64,000 nucleotides of DNA from Whalleya microplaca (Eukaryota; Ascomycota; Sordariomycetes; Xylariales; Xylariaceae), in assembly GCA_022497155.1 (NCBI GenBank), contig MU385714.1, positions 992,001 to 1,056,000 on the forward strand, read 5' to 3'. Under the pieces are notes generated by a model that saw nothing but the letters and a program-made list of their open reading frames with translations, was not told where the DNA came from and searched no databases. Below, piece by piece: positions 12,298 through 23,685 of the stretch. The position numbers were made by a program, and so were the translations under genes. Numbering within the stretch: the stretch's first letter is position 1; every line of letters starts with the position of its first letter.

Positions 12298-13484
12298 TTA
12301 TGCATCTTTGGCAAAAGTGCTAGCTACTATAAAGGGGAAGCATGCAGAAGCCTCGAGGTAGACCTGTGCCACACATTAGATGAAAAACGAGTCACGTATA
12401 AGATGAAAATTGTCCTACCTTGACATGGTCAGCTCCTACTTTAATCTTGCCCCAGGATACTGCTTCATCTGGCCGAGCTCCCGCATCACTGCCGTCAAAT
12501 TCTTGGGCGGTGTTGATATAGACAGCAGACTCGGCGCCATTTCTCATTAAACATGCGTTGGCAATATGATGTTTGATAACTCCGCCACCTAGGATGATCA
12601 TGCCAGCTCGTTTCGCGCGCACAGAAATAGTGTTGACTCGTCGAATGTCTTCGACTATATCAATCTTTAACTGCCGCGGTGATGCTTTGAAAGTGTGGAA
12701 GTATAACATGTCGCCCAAGCTGCCGTCTGTCAAAGCTGGACAGAACACCGGAATGTTGTTCTTGTATGCCCAGTAATACACCGACCTCTCATCGTTTATC
12801 TCCTTGCCTAGTCGATGGATGACCTTCGATGGCGTCCAGTTGATTTCCTCCTCGGTGCCTTTACTTGCCTCTTGCTCTTCAAGCATCTTGTCCAGGATCG
12901 GCACAACCCAGTCTTCAAAAGCGCAGTAATTCGCATTAGGGACCATGAGGTTCCCTATGCGATTGAGGCCCTTAGCTCTGAGGTCGGCTCCCTTGGCACT
13001 AAATGAAGACATGTAAGTATCACCAAGGCACTTAATAAAGTCTTCCTCGATGCCCCCTGCGGACGTGACAATACACGAGATATGCTTATGCTCTACTAAG
13101 TATCGAAAGATGCCTCGTAGGCCGGATGAAATCATGTTAGAGGTATATCCGAGAAAGATTGTTGTCTTCTCTCCTGTTTCGGGATCCCTCCATGCTCGCT
13201 TTTCGGAGGGTTGTTAGTACTCACTCGGTACCTTGGACCAGATTCTTTCATTTGCTAACCATGTCATTGATGATTCGTACTGCTTCAGCGAGAGAAGATG
13301 CCTGGAATCCCATATGTTTCATGCCATCGAATATGTCATCCACAGTAATAGGTTTTCCCTTGAATGCATTGAAGTCGATCTCCTCAACCTTCTGTGATCC
13401 TTCGGGCAGCTCATCGGAGGGAACCAGGACAGCATTTGTTGCCTCTGAAGGTGGCAAATGGGAATCAGACTCGGAGGGAGTCAT
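12298..13484 (-). CDS. Deoxyhypusine synthase
   Basis: Three exons: 13484-13260, 13198-12419 and 12363-12298; 356 aa, the usual size. Intron 1 (13199-13259) carries a perfect TACTAAC branch site. Intron 2 (12364-12418) is needed because the long frame otherwise ends in a non-family tail; splicing gives [23 protein letters not shown], the expected C-terminus. Family blocks include [69 protein letters not shown], and DEAVSWGKI with the active-site lysine. The enzyme moves the butylamine part of spermidine to one lysine of eIF5A using NAD, the first step of hypusine formation, in the cytosol. It is divergent from CWC27 with a shared ~690-bp spacer. Confidence 0.96.
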
Positions 13485-14170
13485 AATGGCAGATTTTATC
13501 TTGGGAAATTTGTATAATTATAGAAAAGCCCTCTGATATTGGAATTCTGGTGATTTCCCCACCTAAAAGATGTAAGCCGTCAAAGTCCAGACAACTTTGA
13601 GTTGCAGAGTTGTAAGTCAGAGCCCACGTGACAAGTTGAGCCGTTCTTTTTAATGGTACATATAACGGTTTGGAATGAAGGCTAGAGTACCATTTAGAAG
13701 ACGGGACAGAGCAAATTTTCCTTTTTAAAGACACAAAACCTTACGACTCTGTCTGAATTCTCTGTGGAGCGCATCTCGTGCTTGGCATCTAAAAACCTTC
13801 TGAAGGGTCACACAGGCGAATCGAAATGCTTGACAGGTGCCGCATGGTGGTGATCATATGTAAAGGTGGGTCTAGGTCGGTGGGTTGGCAGTAGAGTGGA
13901 TACCACCATGTGCGCGATAAGATAAGCGCCCTAGCGCCTAGGCAGGCGGTAGCTACAACTGACAGCTGCTTATGTTACTACTACCGTACGTAGCAGCGTA
14001 GTACAGCTAATAAAGCTTGCGTTGTATCATTTCAATCTTGGTTGAACGGCTCAAAGCCGAATACCACACAATTCTTCTACTTTGTGTAGCCTACTCGATT
14101 CCTCTTGGTTCCTTGTTGACTTGCGATCCATCTGTCCCATTGACAGGTTTCTGTTTCGGATCGCATCACC
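13485..14170. promoter_or_regulatory. Divergent promoter region of deoxyhypusine synthase and CWC27
   Basis: The spacer between two start codons facing away from each other. It contains the rearranged motif GCGCCTAGG near 13935 and pyrimidine-rich tracts near each start. The promoter role is inferred from position; no specific factor site was identified. Confidence 0.6.
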
Positions 14171-15772
14171 ATGTCGTCCATCTACAACCTCGAGCCACAG
14201 CCTACTGCTTCTCTGATCCTCCATACGACCCTCGGCGACCTGTCAGTCGAGCTCTTTGCGAAGCAAACCCCTCTCACGTCGCGAAATTTTCTCCAGCTAT
14301 GCCTCGACGGATATTACGATAACACAATATTTCATCGCCTTGTTCCAGGCTTCATCATACAGGGCGGCGACCCTACAGGAACAGGGAATGGGGGAGAATC
14401 GATCTATGATGGCGGCGCATACAGCGGCGACCTGGATCCATGGCCCATGGACCAGCGCCATGGAGCTAATGCGGGACCTACCGGCGTAAATTTTAAGGAC
14501 GAGTTCCATTCGCGCTTGAAGTTCAACCGGAGGGGATTGCTGGGTATGGCGAACGAGAGCAAACCGGATACAAATAGCAGCCAATTCTTCTTTACCTTGG
14601 ACAAGGCTGAAGAGCTGAACCAAAAGAACACCGTGTTTGGGAGGATAGTAGGCGACACAATCTACAATCTATCACGCATGGGCGAGGCGGAGGTTGCGGA
14701 GGGAAGCGAGCGACCGCTCTACCCGATAAAGATCACGAGTATCGAGATACTGGTCAATCCTTTCGATGACATGAAGAAGCGGGAAAGGATAGCTAAACAA
14801 ACGGAAAAGGCCCCTACAACCGAAAAGAAGAAGAAAAAGCCTAAAGCCGGCAAGAAACTCTTGAGTTTTGGGGACGAGGAGGGTGATGACGATGTGCCCG
14901 TTCTTAAAAAGGCCAAGTTTGACTCACGGATTGTTATGGATGTTGATGAAGAACGAACCCCTACAGTTCACCCACCAAAGACTAGTTTCCAGAAGAAGAA
15001 TAAGGCAGTCGAAAAATCTATACCGGTCCGCGAACCTCCAAGGGAGACGAAGTTAGAAACGAGGCCATCGCCCCCGCCAACGAAGAAAGCAGCTAAGCCT
15101 GTCTACGATGAACCGTCTCCAGAGCCAGAGTTACCAACGAAGAAATCTGCCCTGGATCAAGCAAACGAAGAGATTGCTGCTTTGAAAGCATCTATGAAAA
15201 GGACAATCCATTCTGAGCCGGTCAAGGAGGTCAAGAAATCGGCGTTGGAGCAGTTGATACCGGAAACTTCCACGCGCGGCCGGAAGAGACGGAGAGGTGG
15301 CGATGGGACAATGGTGAGTGAGGACTTATCCATGTTCCAAGCCTTCCGTTCCAAGCTCGCTCAATCGGCGCCGGAGAAAGAGCTTCCAGCCGTTTCTGCT
15401 AAAGAGAATGGCGACGAGGAGCCGTCAGGAGAGCAAGATGATGAAGCTGCACTTTGCGATCTACACTTTATTGCCAACTGCCAGAGCTGCAACACATGGG
15501 ATAAGGCAGAGAAGGAGGAAAGCGACGACGAGGGATGGATGTCACACTCTCTAAGCTTTGTAGCGGACAAGCTGGGCAAGGATCTATCTTACCGAAAGAA
15601 GGCTGAAGACGAGTTGATTGTTATTGATCCAAGGGAAAAGGCTAGGACGCTGAGGGAGGAGAAGAGGGCACAAAGAGAGGCACAATCCGGTAACTCGGGG
15701 CGAGAATGGGACCAGGCACGGAATGCCAAGCTAGCCAAAGCCTCAGCTTTAGCTGGCAGAGGAGCTAGGTGA
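14171..15772 (+). CDS. Spliceosomal cyclophilin-type peptidyl-prolyl isomerase CWC27
   Basis: Single exon, 533 aa, starting at an ATG in good context (CACCATGTC). Residues ~12-180 are a cyclophilin domain: TTLGDLSVELFAKQTP, ARG-equivalent FHRLVPGFIIQGGDPTGTG, DEFHSRLKFNRRGLLGMAN, NSSQFFFTL. The rest is charged and low-complexity with a Lys-rich stretch (EKKKKKPKAGKK), SAKE/DDE runs and a conserved-looking end (DEGWMSHSLSF, LIVIDPREK). This architecture and the MSSIYNLEPQPTA start match Cwc27, a component of activated spliceosomes whose family often has reduced isomerase activity. It acts in the nucleus. Confidence 0.93.
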   Translation: MSSIYNLEPQPTASLILHTTLGDLSVELFAKQTPLTSRNFLQLCLDGYYDNTIFHRLVPGFIIQGGDPTGTGNGGESIYDGGAYSGDLDPWPMDQRHGANAGPTGVNFKDEFHSRLKFNRRGLLGMANESKPDTNSSQFFFTLDKAEELNQKNTVFGRIVGDTIYNLSRMGEAEVAEGSERPLYPIKITSIEILVNPFDDMKKRERIAKQTEKAPTTEKKKKKPKAGKKLLSFGDEEGDDDVPVLKKAKFDSRIVMDVDEERTPTVHPPKTSFQKKNKAVEKSIPVREPPRETKLETRPSPPPTKKAAKPVYDEPSPEPELPTKKSALDQANEEIAALKASMKRTIHSEPVKEVKKSALEQLIPETSTRGRKRRRGGDGTMVSEDLSMFQAFRSKLAQSAPEKELPAVSAKENGDEEPSGEQDDEAALCDLHFIANCQSCNTWDKAEKEESDDEGWMSHSLSFVADKLGKDLSYRKKAEDELIVIDPREKARTLREEKRAQREAQSGNSGREWDQARNAKLAKASALAGRGAR

Positions 15773-17227
15773 GAATGGTCAACATATCACATCATCTGTC
15801 ACCTGCTAGTACTATGTATTGAAGCAATATGATACTTCAGGACAAGTAGTCATTTTCACTCATGATATTTCCTGTATAAGTAGTCCCAGTTAATATTCCT
15901 TATACGGATTGGAACATAGGGTCAAAATATAGATGCAGCTGGTCATTGGCTGACGTTGGGTAGTCAATGTGTCTACTATGTCAGTTTTGTATAAGTTGCA
16001 GCTGTCGACATTGAATTACCGTTACATCAGATGGAGACGTGTTGGTCCGAGCCTGCATATAGGACAAGGTTTCTGAATAATCCCACCTTGCCAGCTTTTT
16101 GCCCATCCTATTTTTCGATGCTAAGTAATAAGGCGCGGACCTTTTTGACCGGCAGACCCACGGATAGACCAGAATCTAGATAGAGAAATCAGCCCACGAC
16201 GAAGACTCGTGAGGTCATGACTATACCTGACCACAGTTGACAACCCCCGGAAAAAACTCCGATTGTTTAGAGATGGTAGCAGCGTACCTTCACAATTATA
16301 CCTTCCAGAGCCAATAGAGGAAGATGAAGTCTAAGGTTCTGAGTATATGTAGATGCGCGCCTTGTACAGTTGTAGAGAGCCCCTCTTATTAGCTTACTAT
16401 TAATAATGGGAGCTCCGGCAGGACATCTGATATTTTACTGTCCATTGATCAGGTTGCTTATTAGTAGCCGAGAGCTGTTAGTACTCACTGTATGTTCACA
16501 GCTAAGGTAGGTAACTACCTACTGAGTACCTAAGGAAGGTACCTAATGGGCGGTACCTAATGGGCGGGCCACCCACTTCCTCTCAAGTACTGTACATACA
16601 CATGCATGGGCTTCCTACCTCAGGCATGCCACATACAGGTAAAGGTACCTAAAAGTGCTGCTCCGGTAGATAAATACCTGACATCCATCAGCTCCACAGT
16701 CAACATTGAGATCATAATCATAATTCGTTTCTTCAGCCCAGAGCCAGAGATTGTTTCCTCCTCTCTCCCCTCATTGTCTGCCAGTTCGACATCATCCTCC
16801 ACATACAAGTTCTCGGTTCGGGGCCCGCACAGTGAAAGGACTGAGCCAAGACAGCGGGCGAACGATTCCCTCTTCATCCTAGTTTCACGGCCTGTGAGCC
16901 GGAAGACCGGTCAAAGTCAAAGTCAAAGTCTAAAGTCAGAGTCAGAGTTTGGAAGCAAAGAAACATCCAACAGTATATTTTCCCTCCTATGTTATTGGGT
17001 CAAAAAAAGCCTTTCGTCAGCCCTCCCGAAACAGCGGCCAGACCAGGACCAACAGGACCAACAACTCTATGCCCGTAGACTCTCCCTCCCAGAGAGCCTG
17101 CTGTGTTAGAGATTTCCAAGATCCCTTGACCAAACTGCGACATCGAACTTTTTGCGACTTCGAGAACAACGGGTGCTTCTATATCTGGTCGCATCGCCAG
17201 AGACAATCTTGTCTTGGGAAGCCTTGT

Positions 17228-17250
17228 TAGAAGCTTCTTTCCAGCTTCTA
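17228..17250. promoter_or_regulatory. Palindromic heat-shock-element-like site
   Basis: Inverted repeat TAGAAGCT ... AGCTTCTA with a 7-nt spacer. Its left arm forms GAAGCTTC, the two-unit nGAAnnTTCn core of a heat-shock element. It lies about 710 bp before the HSF1 start codon, so autoregulation is possible; this is inference from the motif only. Confidence 0.35.
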
Positions 17251-17403
17251 GAGCTGATTCAGTTCCCTTCTCATCCCTCAAGCCCTTTGAGGCTTGGACG
17301 GGTATATAGGCAAAGCTGAGGAAAGGCTGGAATGCACCACCTCGCTCCATCGAATTAAGTTGCATCCTATCCCGCGTCGTATCCCGCTCCGAGTCGACCT
17401 CAG

Positions 17404-17438
17404 CATTTGCCATTTGCCATTTGCCATTTGCCATTTGC
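17404..17438. repeat. 7-bp tandem repeat (CATTTGC)
   Basis: About five consecutive copies of the heptamer CATTTGC in the probable HSF1 leader. Confidence 0.9.
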
Positions 17439-17957
17439 GCGCATAAGCTTTTCGCCTTTACATGCATCGCCTGCATCGGATCAAGATTGGAGAAGCAATA
17501 TCAATATTAAACACTCGCAGCCTTGCGCACCGATAAGCGCTTGCGAAAGTTACTTACCCTTACACATTGCCAGCAGCAGCCTAGTCGGGTCGCCTACCGT
17601 CGCCTGCAGTCGCCTAGTTATTCGACAGCCTCGCGTGTAGCTTGAGAGCACGCCGTCCCATCTCCTACCAGCTCTCTCGTCATCCGACCCTTCGAACCAA
17701 ACTCAACTCGTCTCGAGTCTGCCCTCATCGATTTGGCCAGTTGTCATCAACGACCCCAGGACTTCGCGTGTCCGCATCCGCATCGAACTCGCGCCACCCG
17801 CGCCACCGCATAGCAGATAACGAACTCAATTCACAGAAGCCATCACTCATTCTCTGGTCCGCACAGCCTTTCCAATCACCCCCGCCGCGGTACACGTGCG
17901 GCGCTAGCCAACCGGAGAAGAAGAGCTTTCGACATACCTTCCTCATAATCTCTACCC

Positions 17958-20265
17958 ATGTACACTTATTACCCTATGCCATCGCCGAATCCCCGAAAAC
18001 GCCCAGCACCAGGAAGCGTGCCCATACCGCCACAGATGTCGCAGCCTTACAATACGCCGGACCAGCTGTTAAGGTGGAATGGGGCCAACGCAGGGAATTT
18101 TGTCGATAACTCCTCAAATGGAGCGGCTCCCTACGGCGTGATGCCGCCGACAACACAAGCACAGTATGGGCAGCCGAGTCCTGCACCTTCACCTTCAAAC
18201 GCGCTTGCTAGGCGGGGCATGAACAATGCCCTGGTCGCCAACAACCGCACCTTCACCCCACAACAGAACGATCCGTGGCCGAACTTCGACGAAGCCCTGA
18301 TCGCAAGCCAGCCTAATGGGGCCATTGACGAGCATGATAATATAGAGTTGCTTGAAGAGAAGGCCCAGAGAGCGAGAAAAGATGCCCAGGCAAAGCGAAA
18401 GCAGATTCCGCCATTTGTGCAGAAGCTGAATAGGTGAGCAGCCGCCCCTCATTTCTTACGTGTATGTATCTATGCTGACTTTATGTAGCTTCCTGGAACA
18501 GTCTAAGAACACGGATTTGATCAGATGGTCAGAAAAGGGAGACTCCTTCATTGTTCTTGACGAAGACGAATTTGCTAAGACCCTGATCCCCGAGCTCTTC
18601 AAGCACAACAACTACGCGTCCTTTGTTCGCCAGCTTAATATGTATGGATTTCACAAGAAAGTTGGACTGTCTGATAATTCCATGAAGGCTAGCGAGCGCA
18701 AGAACAAAAGCCCAAGCGAATACTATAATCCCTATTTCAAGCGCGGCCATCCCAACCTGCTATGGCTGATCAATAAACCCAAGAGCGGCAACAGCAAAAA
18801 GACCGGTAAGAAGCGGGGCGACGAGGTCGATGGTGAAAGTGACGACGACATCCTCCCGCCGGAAGATGTCGCGACCCATCCATTCCCCCCACAGAATGTA
18901 CCAACCCGGGCTCTACCAGCACCAGAGTCAGGGCCACTACAGAAAAAGGAGCTAGCCGTTGTTCGGGACCAGATGGCGGCGTTGCAAGTACGGCAAAAGC
19001 AAATAAGTGAAGCGATCGCCCGGCTACGCCAGGAGCATAACCAGCTGTATCAGCAAGCCCTTATGTTCCAGAATATGCATGATAGGCACGAGAATTCAAT
19101 CAACGCCATCTTGAATTTCCTCGCCAACGTATTTAGGAAGTCACTTGAGGAGCAAGGTGGCGTTCAAAATGTGAATGATCTATTGGCAAGCATTATTCCG
19201 AACGTCCAGATGCCACAACAAGGCCAGGGCAGTGTCTTCCATCTCGGGGATTGGGTGCAGCAGCAAATGCCTGAGAATGCAACACCACTGGGTACACCTA
19301 AGAAGGCCCAACGCCTTTTGCTACCTCCCCAGAACCAAACCGCCAGGTCCTCGCCGGCGCCTACAGCCCCTCCTACGCCGTTCAGCAATTATTCAAATCA
19401 TCAGCAACCACAAATGGGACAAGTGACCGAGGTTTTTGATACCCCCACCGAGCCATCCGGCACGCCAGCCTATTTTAAACAGGAGCTTGAGTCAAATCCC
19501 CAAGAGGGTATGATGAAAATCATCCAGGACACCAATTCCAATGCTGGGAACACATCTATTAATCTGCCTAACGTCGCTGCTAATACGTCGGCAACATTGA
19601 CAAGTGACCAAAGAGATCGCATGCTCAGTATCATGTCCAGAGGCCAGAGTAGTACATCCCCCACACCCGCTGCCTCAGCTACGTCTCCTCCCGCGCCTAC
19701 AGACGCGAGAACCCCACCTGCTACTACCGGAATCCCATCCACGAACAACGTGCCACCTCCTACTACGCTAAACTCTTTATCGCCAATCATGTCTTCAGCC
19801 CTCCCGCCATCTATTCAACGGATGTCACAAACGAATGAGGAGTTAGAGCAACTTCAGCGGCTGCAACATGAGCAAACCCAAAAGCTAGAAGACCTTAACC
19901 ACTTACTTGGCCCACTCAGCCCATCTGGTCGGATACCCGGTCTAGAGGATTCGAACACCTACTTCGACGACAATATTGATTTGAACCAGTACCTCGATCC
20001 TAGTGCGTACACCGCTGATGGGGTGGGCCATGACTTCAACTTCGATACCTCCACCTTCAACGACGGCACAACCTTCGATTGGAACCATGATGCCATTGAC
20101 TTCGCAGCTGGCGCAGGTGGCACCGGTAGCCTAGGTACTAGTCGTATAGTTGAGACGAATACGCCTAGTCACAAGTCACCGAGTCCAAGTGGTACGGAAG
20201 AAATTGCTCGAGATGAGCTAGAGCATAGTCCCGGACGGGCGGCCAAAAGGCAGCGGAAAGCATGA
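17958..20265 (+). CDS. Heat shock transcription factor (HSF1 type)
   Basis: Two exons, 17958-18433 and 18489-20265, with a 55-nt intron (18434-18488, GTGAGC...TATGTAG, branch GCTGAC); 750 aa. The intron falls inside the DNA-binding domain. That domain runs from IPPFVQKLN (residue ~150) through SFLEQSKNTDLIRWSEKGDSF, FKHNNYASFVRQLNMYGFHK (the recognition helix) and FKRGHPNLLWLI (~255). A coiled coil at ~312-375 (VVRDQMAALQVRQKQISEAI, followed by further heptads) is the HR-A/B trimerisation region. The C-terminal half is Pro/Ser/Thr-rich with an acidic Asp/Asn-rich segment (YFDDNIDLNQYLD), a likely activation region, and ends in a basic AAKRQRKA. The product binds heat-shock elements as a trimer in the nucleus. 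The N-terminal ~145 residues before the domain are typical for fungal HSF1. The first ATG was chosen; a second in-frame ATG follows six codons later. Confidence 0.95.
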
Positions 20266-21530
20266 TGTAGTGGATCGGAGATGCGATGAAGCTATCTGCA
20301 AGGGATCTAGCGGCTCTGACTGAGGATCTCATGGGTAGCTAAGCTGACTACTTCGTCGTCGTAACCGAGACATGTTCGGCCCACCGAAGGTATACAGCGT
20401 TTATTTAGAGGGCAGGCATTTGTGCGTTGGCAGCACTGGAGTTGGGTGGAGTCAAAATCCTAAAACTTGCCATACTTTGGCTGATATCCTATTTGCTGGT
20501 TTTTTATTTATTTTATTATGATAAAGGAAATCAAAATGAGAGGACTCTAGGTGGAAGGACGAATTGATGACACGACGTAGGTGAACTTAGTTCTAGATTG
20601 ACTTGCAATGGACATCTAAGATTCCAAGCAGGCACCTAATACGAGTTTTCCCATTAATAGTTTCTATGTTCTCCCCGCAGTGTTGTTCTCTTATTGATCT
20701 CGATCATACTGCGAAGTTTTCGGCGAGATCTCGTGAGATTTTAAGCCTAGGTTGAGACTTTCGTCTCGTCATTATTTGCTGCCTGACTAATCTTTGTAGT
20801 GAGCCATTGAGTTTGTCTTCCAATACAATATTAGATGATATCGGCTTACTAACTCCAGCGCTTACAAGCCAAGAAGACTACATGATTGAATGTAGGCACG
20901 TCATGAGTATCTCGCAGGAGTTTCTCCTATACACGTCACTGCGATGGGGGGTAGCAAGTATTGAACAGGTCTAAACTCATTTCTCTACTATCAGTACTTA
21001 GTATTGATCATAGCAACACCAAGAAACACTGAGATCAATCACATCTATGAGACAAAGCCAGAAACACTATTCCACAAGAGCTTTCTCCTTTTGCTACTTA
21101 CTTGTTGTCAAAAACGCCTTACAGCTGAGGTGGATCTCTTTGATCTTTGATCTGACCCATGCCAATGGTACAGTGCCATCAGATCGCATAGCCCGAAAAA
21201 CAAGAGCACAGCCGTCGCGAATCTGACGGCCTCCCGTCCAGTAGATTAATCGAGACCCATGCTGCGTTTCATGCGTGGCGCTTAATATATAGCAGGGGGC
21301 AACGTCATTCATTAAAAACAAGGGTCCCCGCGCCAGCGAGGCAGCGCTGGCTGGCTAATAAATTAAATTCCTAAAGAAGGCCTCTCTGTCTGTGTCTCTC
21401 TTCTGCGTCATCTTTGATTTTCTTTCAGCTGTTTTATATTTCCGGGGTATTTTTTACCTGTGAGCGTGGGGAAAACCCCAGTCTTGTTTCGTTTGTTTCG
21501 TTTACTTGATTTCCGAACCGCTTTTTCGAT
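20266..21530. other. Intergenic, no supported gene
   Basis: HSF1 3' region followed by AT-rich spacer and the leader of the membrane-protein gene starting at 21531. Minus-strand frames at 21094-21321 and 21408-21683 have no family resemblance; the second is antisense to the next gene. Confidence 0.5.
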
Positions 21531-22799
21531 ATGGAACCGAATTGTACGGTTGCGCCAGACGCTGTTCCCAGCGACGCCGGCGTCGCGGGCATCGGTGTAA
21601 GTCCCCTTTCGCTCACTCAACCCAGCTTGCCTCCAGCTGATGCCGGTACTCCCATTCCGAAAACGCCAAACTAACCTCATCACCTACATCCAGGTCCTCC
21701 TCTCCTTCGTCGTAACAGCCGTGATCTCGCTCGTCCTAAGCGCGACGATGATCTTCCAGGAGGTGCGCGGCCGGGTCAGGCCGTCGGTGCTGCGGCGCAA
21801 GCTCCTGAACGCCTACTCGGACCAGCAGATCCTGACGGGGATCGGGATCCAGTGCGTCGGGCTCGCCAAGATGTCCGCCATGGTGCCGTACCACTTCTTC
21901 ACCGTCTGGATGCTGTCGCTGCTGTCCATGGCCGTGCACAACGCGACGCTGCTGGCGCTCGTGCACGAGTACCGCCGGGACTGGGTGCTGAGGTGGCTGC
22001 GCCAGTTTCTTATGTTTGTGAATCGTGAGTGGCATCCGCTGTCTCATATAGTACCCCTTCTATCTCGTTATAAAGGCCTAATTCCCGTCGGGGAAATCTT
22101 CGGGAGTTAAAGGCGCCTGAGACAGGTCTCAGGGCTCCCGACAATTCATCACACTAACCAGAAGAAAACATACTGATCCCAAATGCTATAGTGGTCTTAT
22201 CCTGCGTCTACGGCATCTTCATCCTCAAATCCGTGCAGCGAAACCTCAACGACAAGACCTTCCCCATCACCTGCGCCTGGCAGAATGGCGACAACCCAGA
22301 CGCAGCCTCCTCCCCCGGCGGCTCGGCGCCGAACCTGGGCGTCTCGTACCTGGGCACGATCGCGGTGATCGCGGGCAACGTGGTGATCTTCGGGCTGGCG
22401 ACGTGGTACCTGCACGCGCGCACGCAGCGCTTCTACAGCACCGTGCAGGTGGCCGGCCTGGCGCTGATGACCGCCAGCGCCGTCGGCGCCGCCATCCGCG
22501 TCATCTACCTGTCCGACGCGTTCAGCACGCCGCCCGTGCCGCTCAGCGACCCGGGCGAGCAGGAGTGGAGCTTTGGCCAGCTGTTGTCGATTGGGATGCT
22601 GCTTCTGCCGCTTGTGTCCGCGGTTGAGATTCTAAGGGGCGAGATCAGGTATAGCTCTGCGTTGCTTGATGATGGCGATGATAGACGTCGCTTGGTGCTG
22701 CCAGGTGGCGAGAATGAGTTGCAGCAGAACCCGAAGGTGAGGTCTTCGTTCCAGCCGAACCCGTTCTGGGGGTCGCAGTCAAATCTGTTCAAGAAGTGA
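21531..22799 (+). CDS. Polytopic integral membrane protein, function unknown
   Basis: Three exons: 21531-21596, 21694-22024 and 22192-22799; 334 aa. Intron 1 (GTAAGT...CCAG, branch CTAAC) and intron 2 (GTGAGT...TATAG, branch CTAAC) have strong signals and phases close. The short N-terminus MEPNCTVAPDAVPSD probably faces outside (N-C-T sequon). Hydrophobic segments: VLLSFVVTAVISLVLSATMI, FFTVWMLSLLSMAVHNATLL, FLMFVNLVLSCVYGIFILKS, TIAVIAGNVVIFGLATWYL, VQVAGLALMTASAVGAAIRV and LLSIGMLLLPLVSAVEIL, so six or seven helices. A loop carries cysteines (PITCAWQNGDNPD). The soluble tail is ~55 residues. The codons are distinctly GC-rich compared with the flanking DNA. The architecture resembles uncharacterised fungal plasma-membrane proteins; I do not assign a transport or receptor role. 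Confidence 0.8.
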
Positions 22800-23685
22800 T
22801 GGCTAGAGGTGATGAGATAGGGACATAGGCGACGTTTCATTTATACTTATATAATTAAGATACCCCTTTTGCGAATTTTCTAGAGTCTTGAATTTTCGAG
22901 TCTGGGCCATTGGATCTATGCACATTCATGGCATACCTATAAAAGGATCGTTGAATAGTTGTTTTGGCTTCCATCACCTTCTAGAGAGATAGCATATCCC
23001 ACTGTTTTCAGTATCGGGAGCATGATAAGTCTTCGTGTTTTGAATTCGGTCAATATCCTGGGGAAAGGCGACTCAATTTTCTCTAGAAGAACCACCGATC
23101 TCATAGATCGCTAAGATCTAGCTCATAGTTAATAACATCAAACTGGACACTTCGTCTTAGCGGAGCGTAATCATCACTAATGAATTGCGATATGAAAATG
23201 TACAAGAGAATATATGTGATTGGTAACTAGACTAAATTGTCACGCACTACGTACAGCGAAGTCGCCGATAAGAAAGTTGCGCGAGTTCAATTTACAACAG
23301 AAGTTGCCTCATTTTATCCTGTGCATAGAGCCGACGCTTCACAGTGACACGGTAGGTGACGATTTCATGTTAGGCATGTGCAATTGACGATAACTTTAAC
23401 GGGACAAATTGTGGTTCAATTGCTATGTGTTGAATCCTTATTACACTATACGAGTACGATGCGGCCGCATGTTGTAATTAAGTATGATGTTGTCTGTTAG
23501 CTGACAAATGGAAGTACGGAGTTCCTCCGAACGGATTGATAGGGTACTATACTTCGTAATCAAGCAACCCCTTGTATATTGTGCCCTTTCTCCAAAACGT
23601 ATAGACAGTATACATATAAATGATCCGTTGATTTGCTATCCTCGAAAAACTATGCAAGCCACATCCCACCAAACCTAACAACAAT
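22800..23685. other. Intergenic, no supported gene
   Basis: AT-rich spacer holding the 3' region of the membrane-protein gene and the promoter of the hydrolase starting at 23686. No open frame of note. Confidence 0.5.

Larger units (their letters stand above)
15773..17957. other. Long spacer/leader upstream of HSF1
   Basis: The first few hundred bases are the CWC27 3' region. A 14-bp tandem duplication (GGTACCTAATGGGC twice) lies at 16538-16565 among other TACCT/AGGTA motifs. From about 16700 onward the sequence becomes C-rich and looks like a long HSF1 leader, with a heptamer repeat at 17404-17438 and a palindromic GAA/TTC element at 17228-17250. A 167-codon open frame at 16606-17109 is Ser-rich with no family match, and could at most be an upstream ORF. 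Confidence 0.5.

Noticed and set aside
16606..17109. 167-codon Ser-rich frame upstream of HSF1
   Set aside because: Low-complexity C-rich leader sequence with no family; at most an upstream ORF, so not annotated as a gene.
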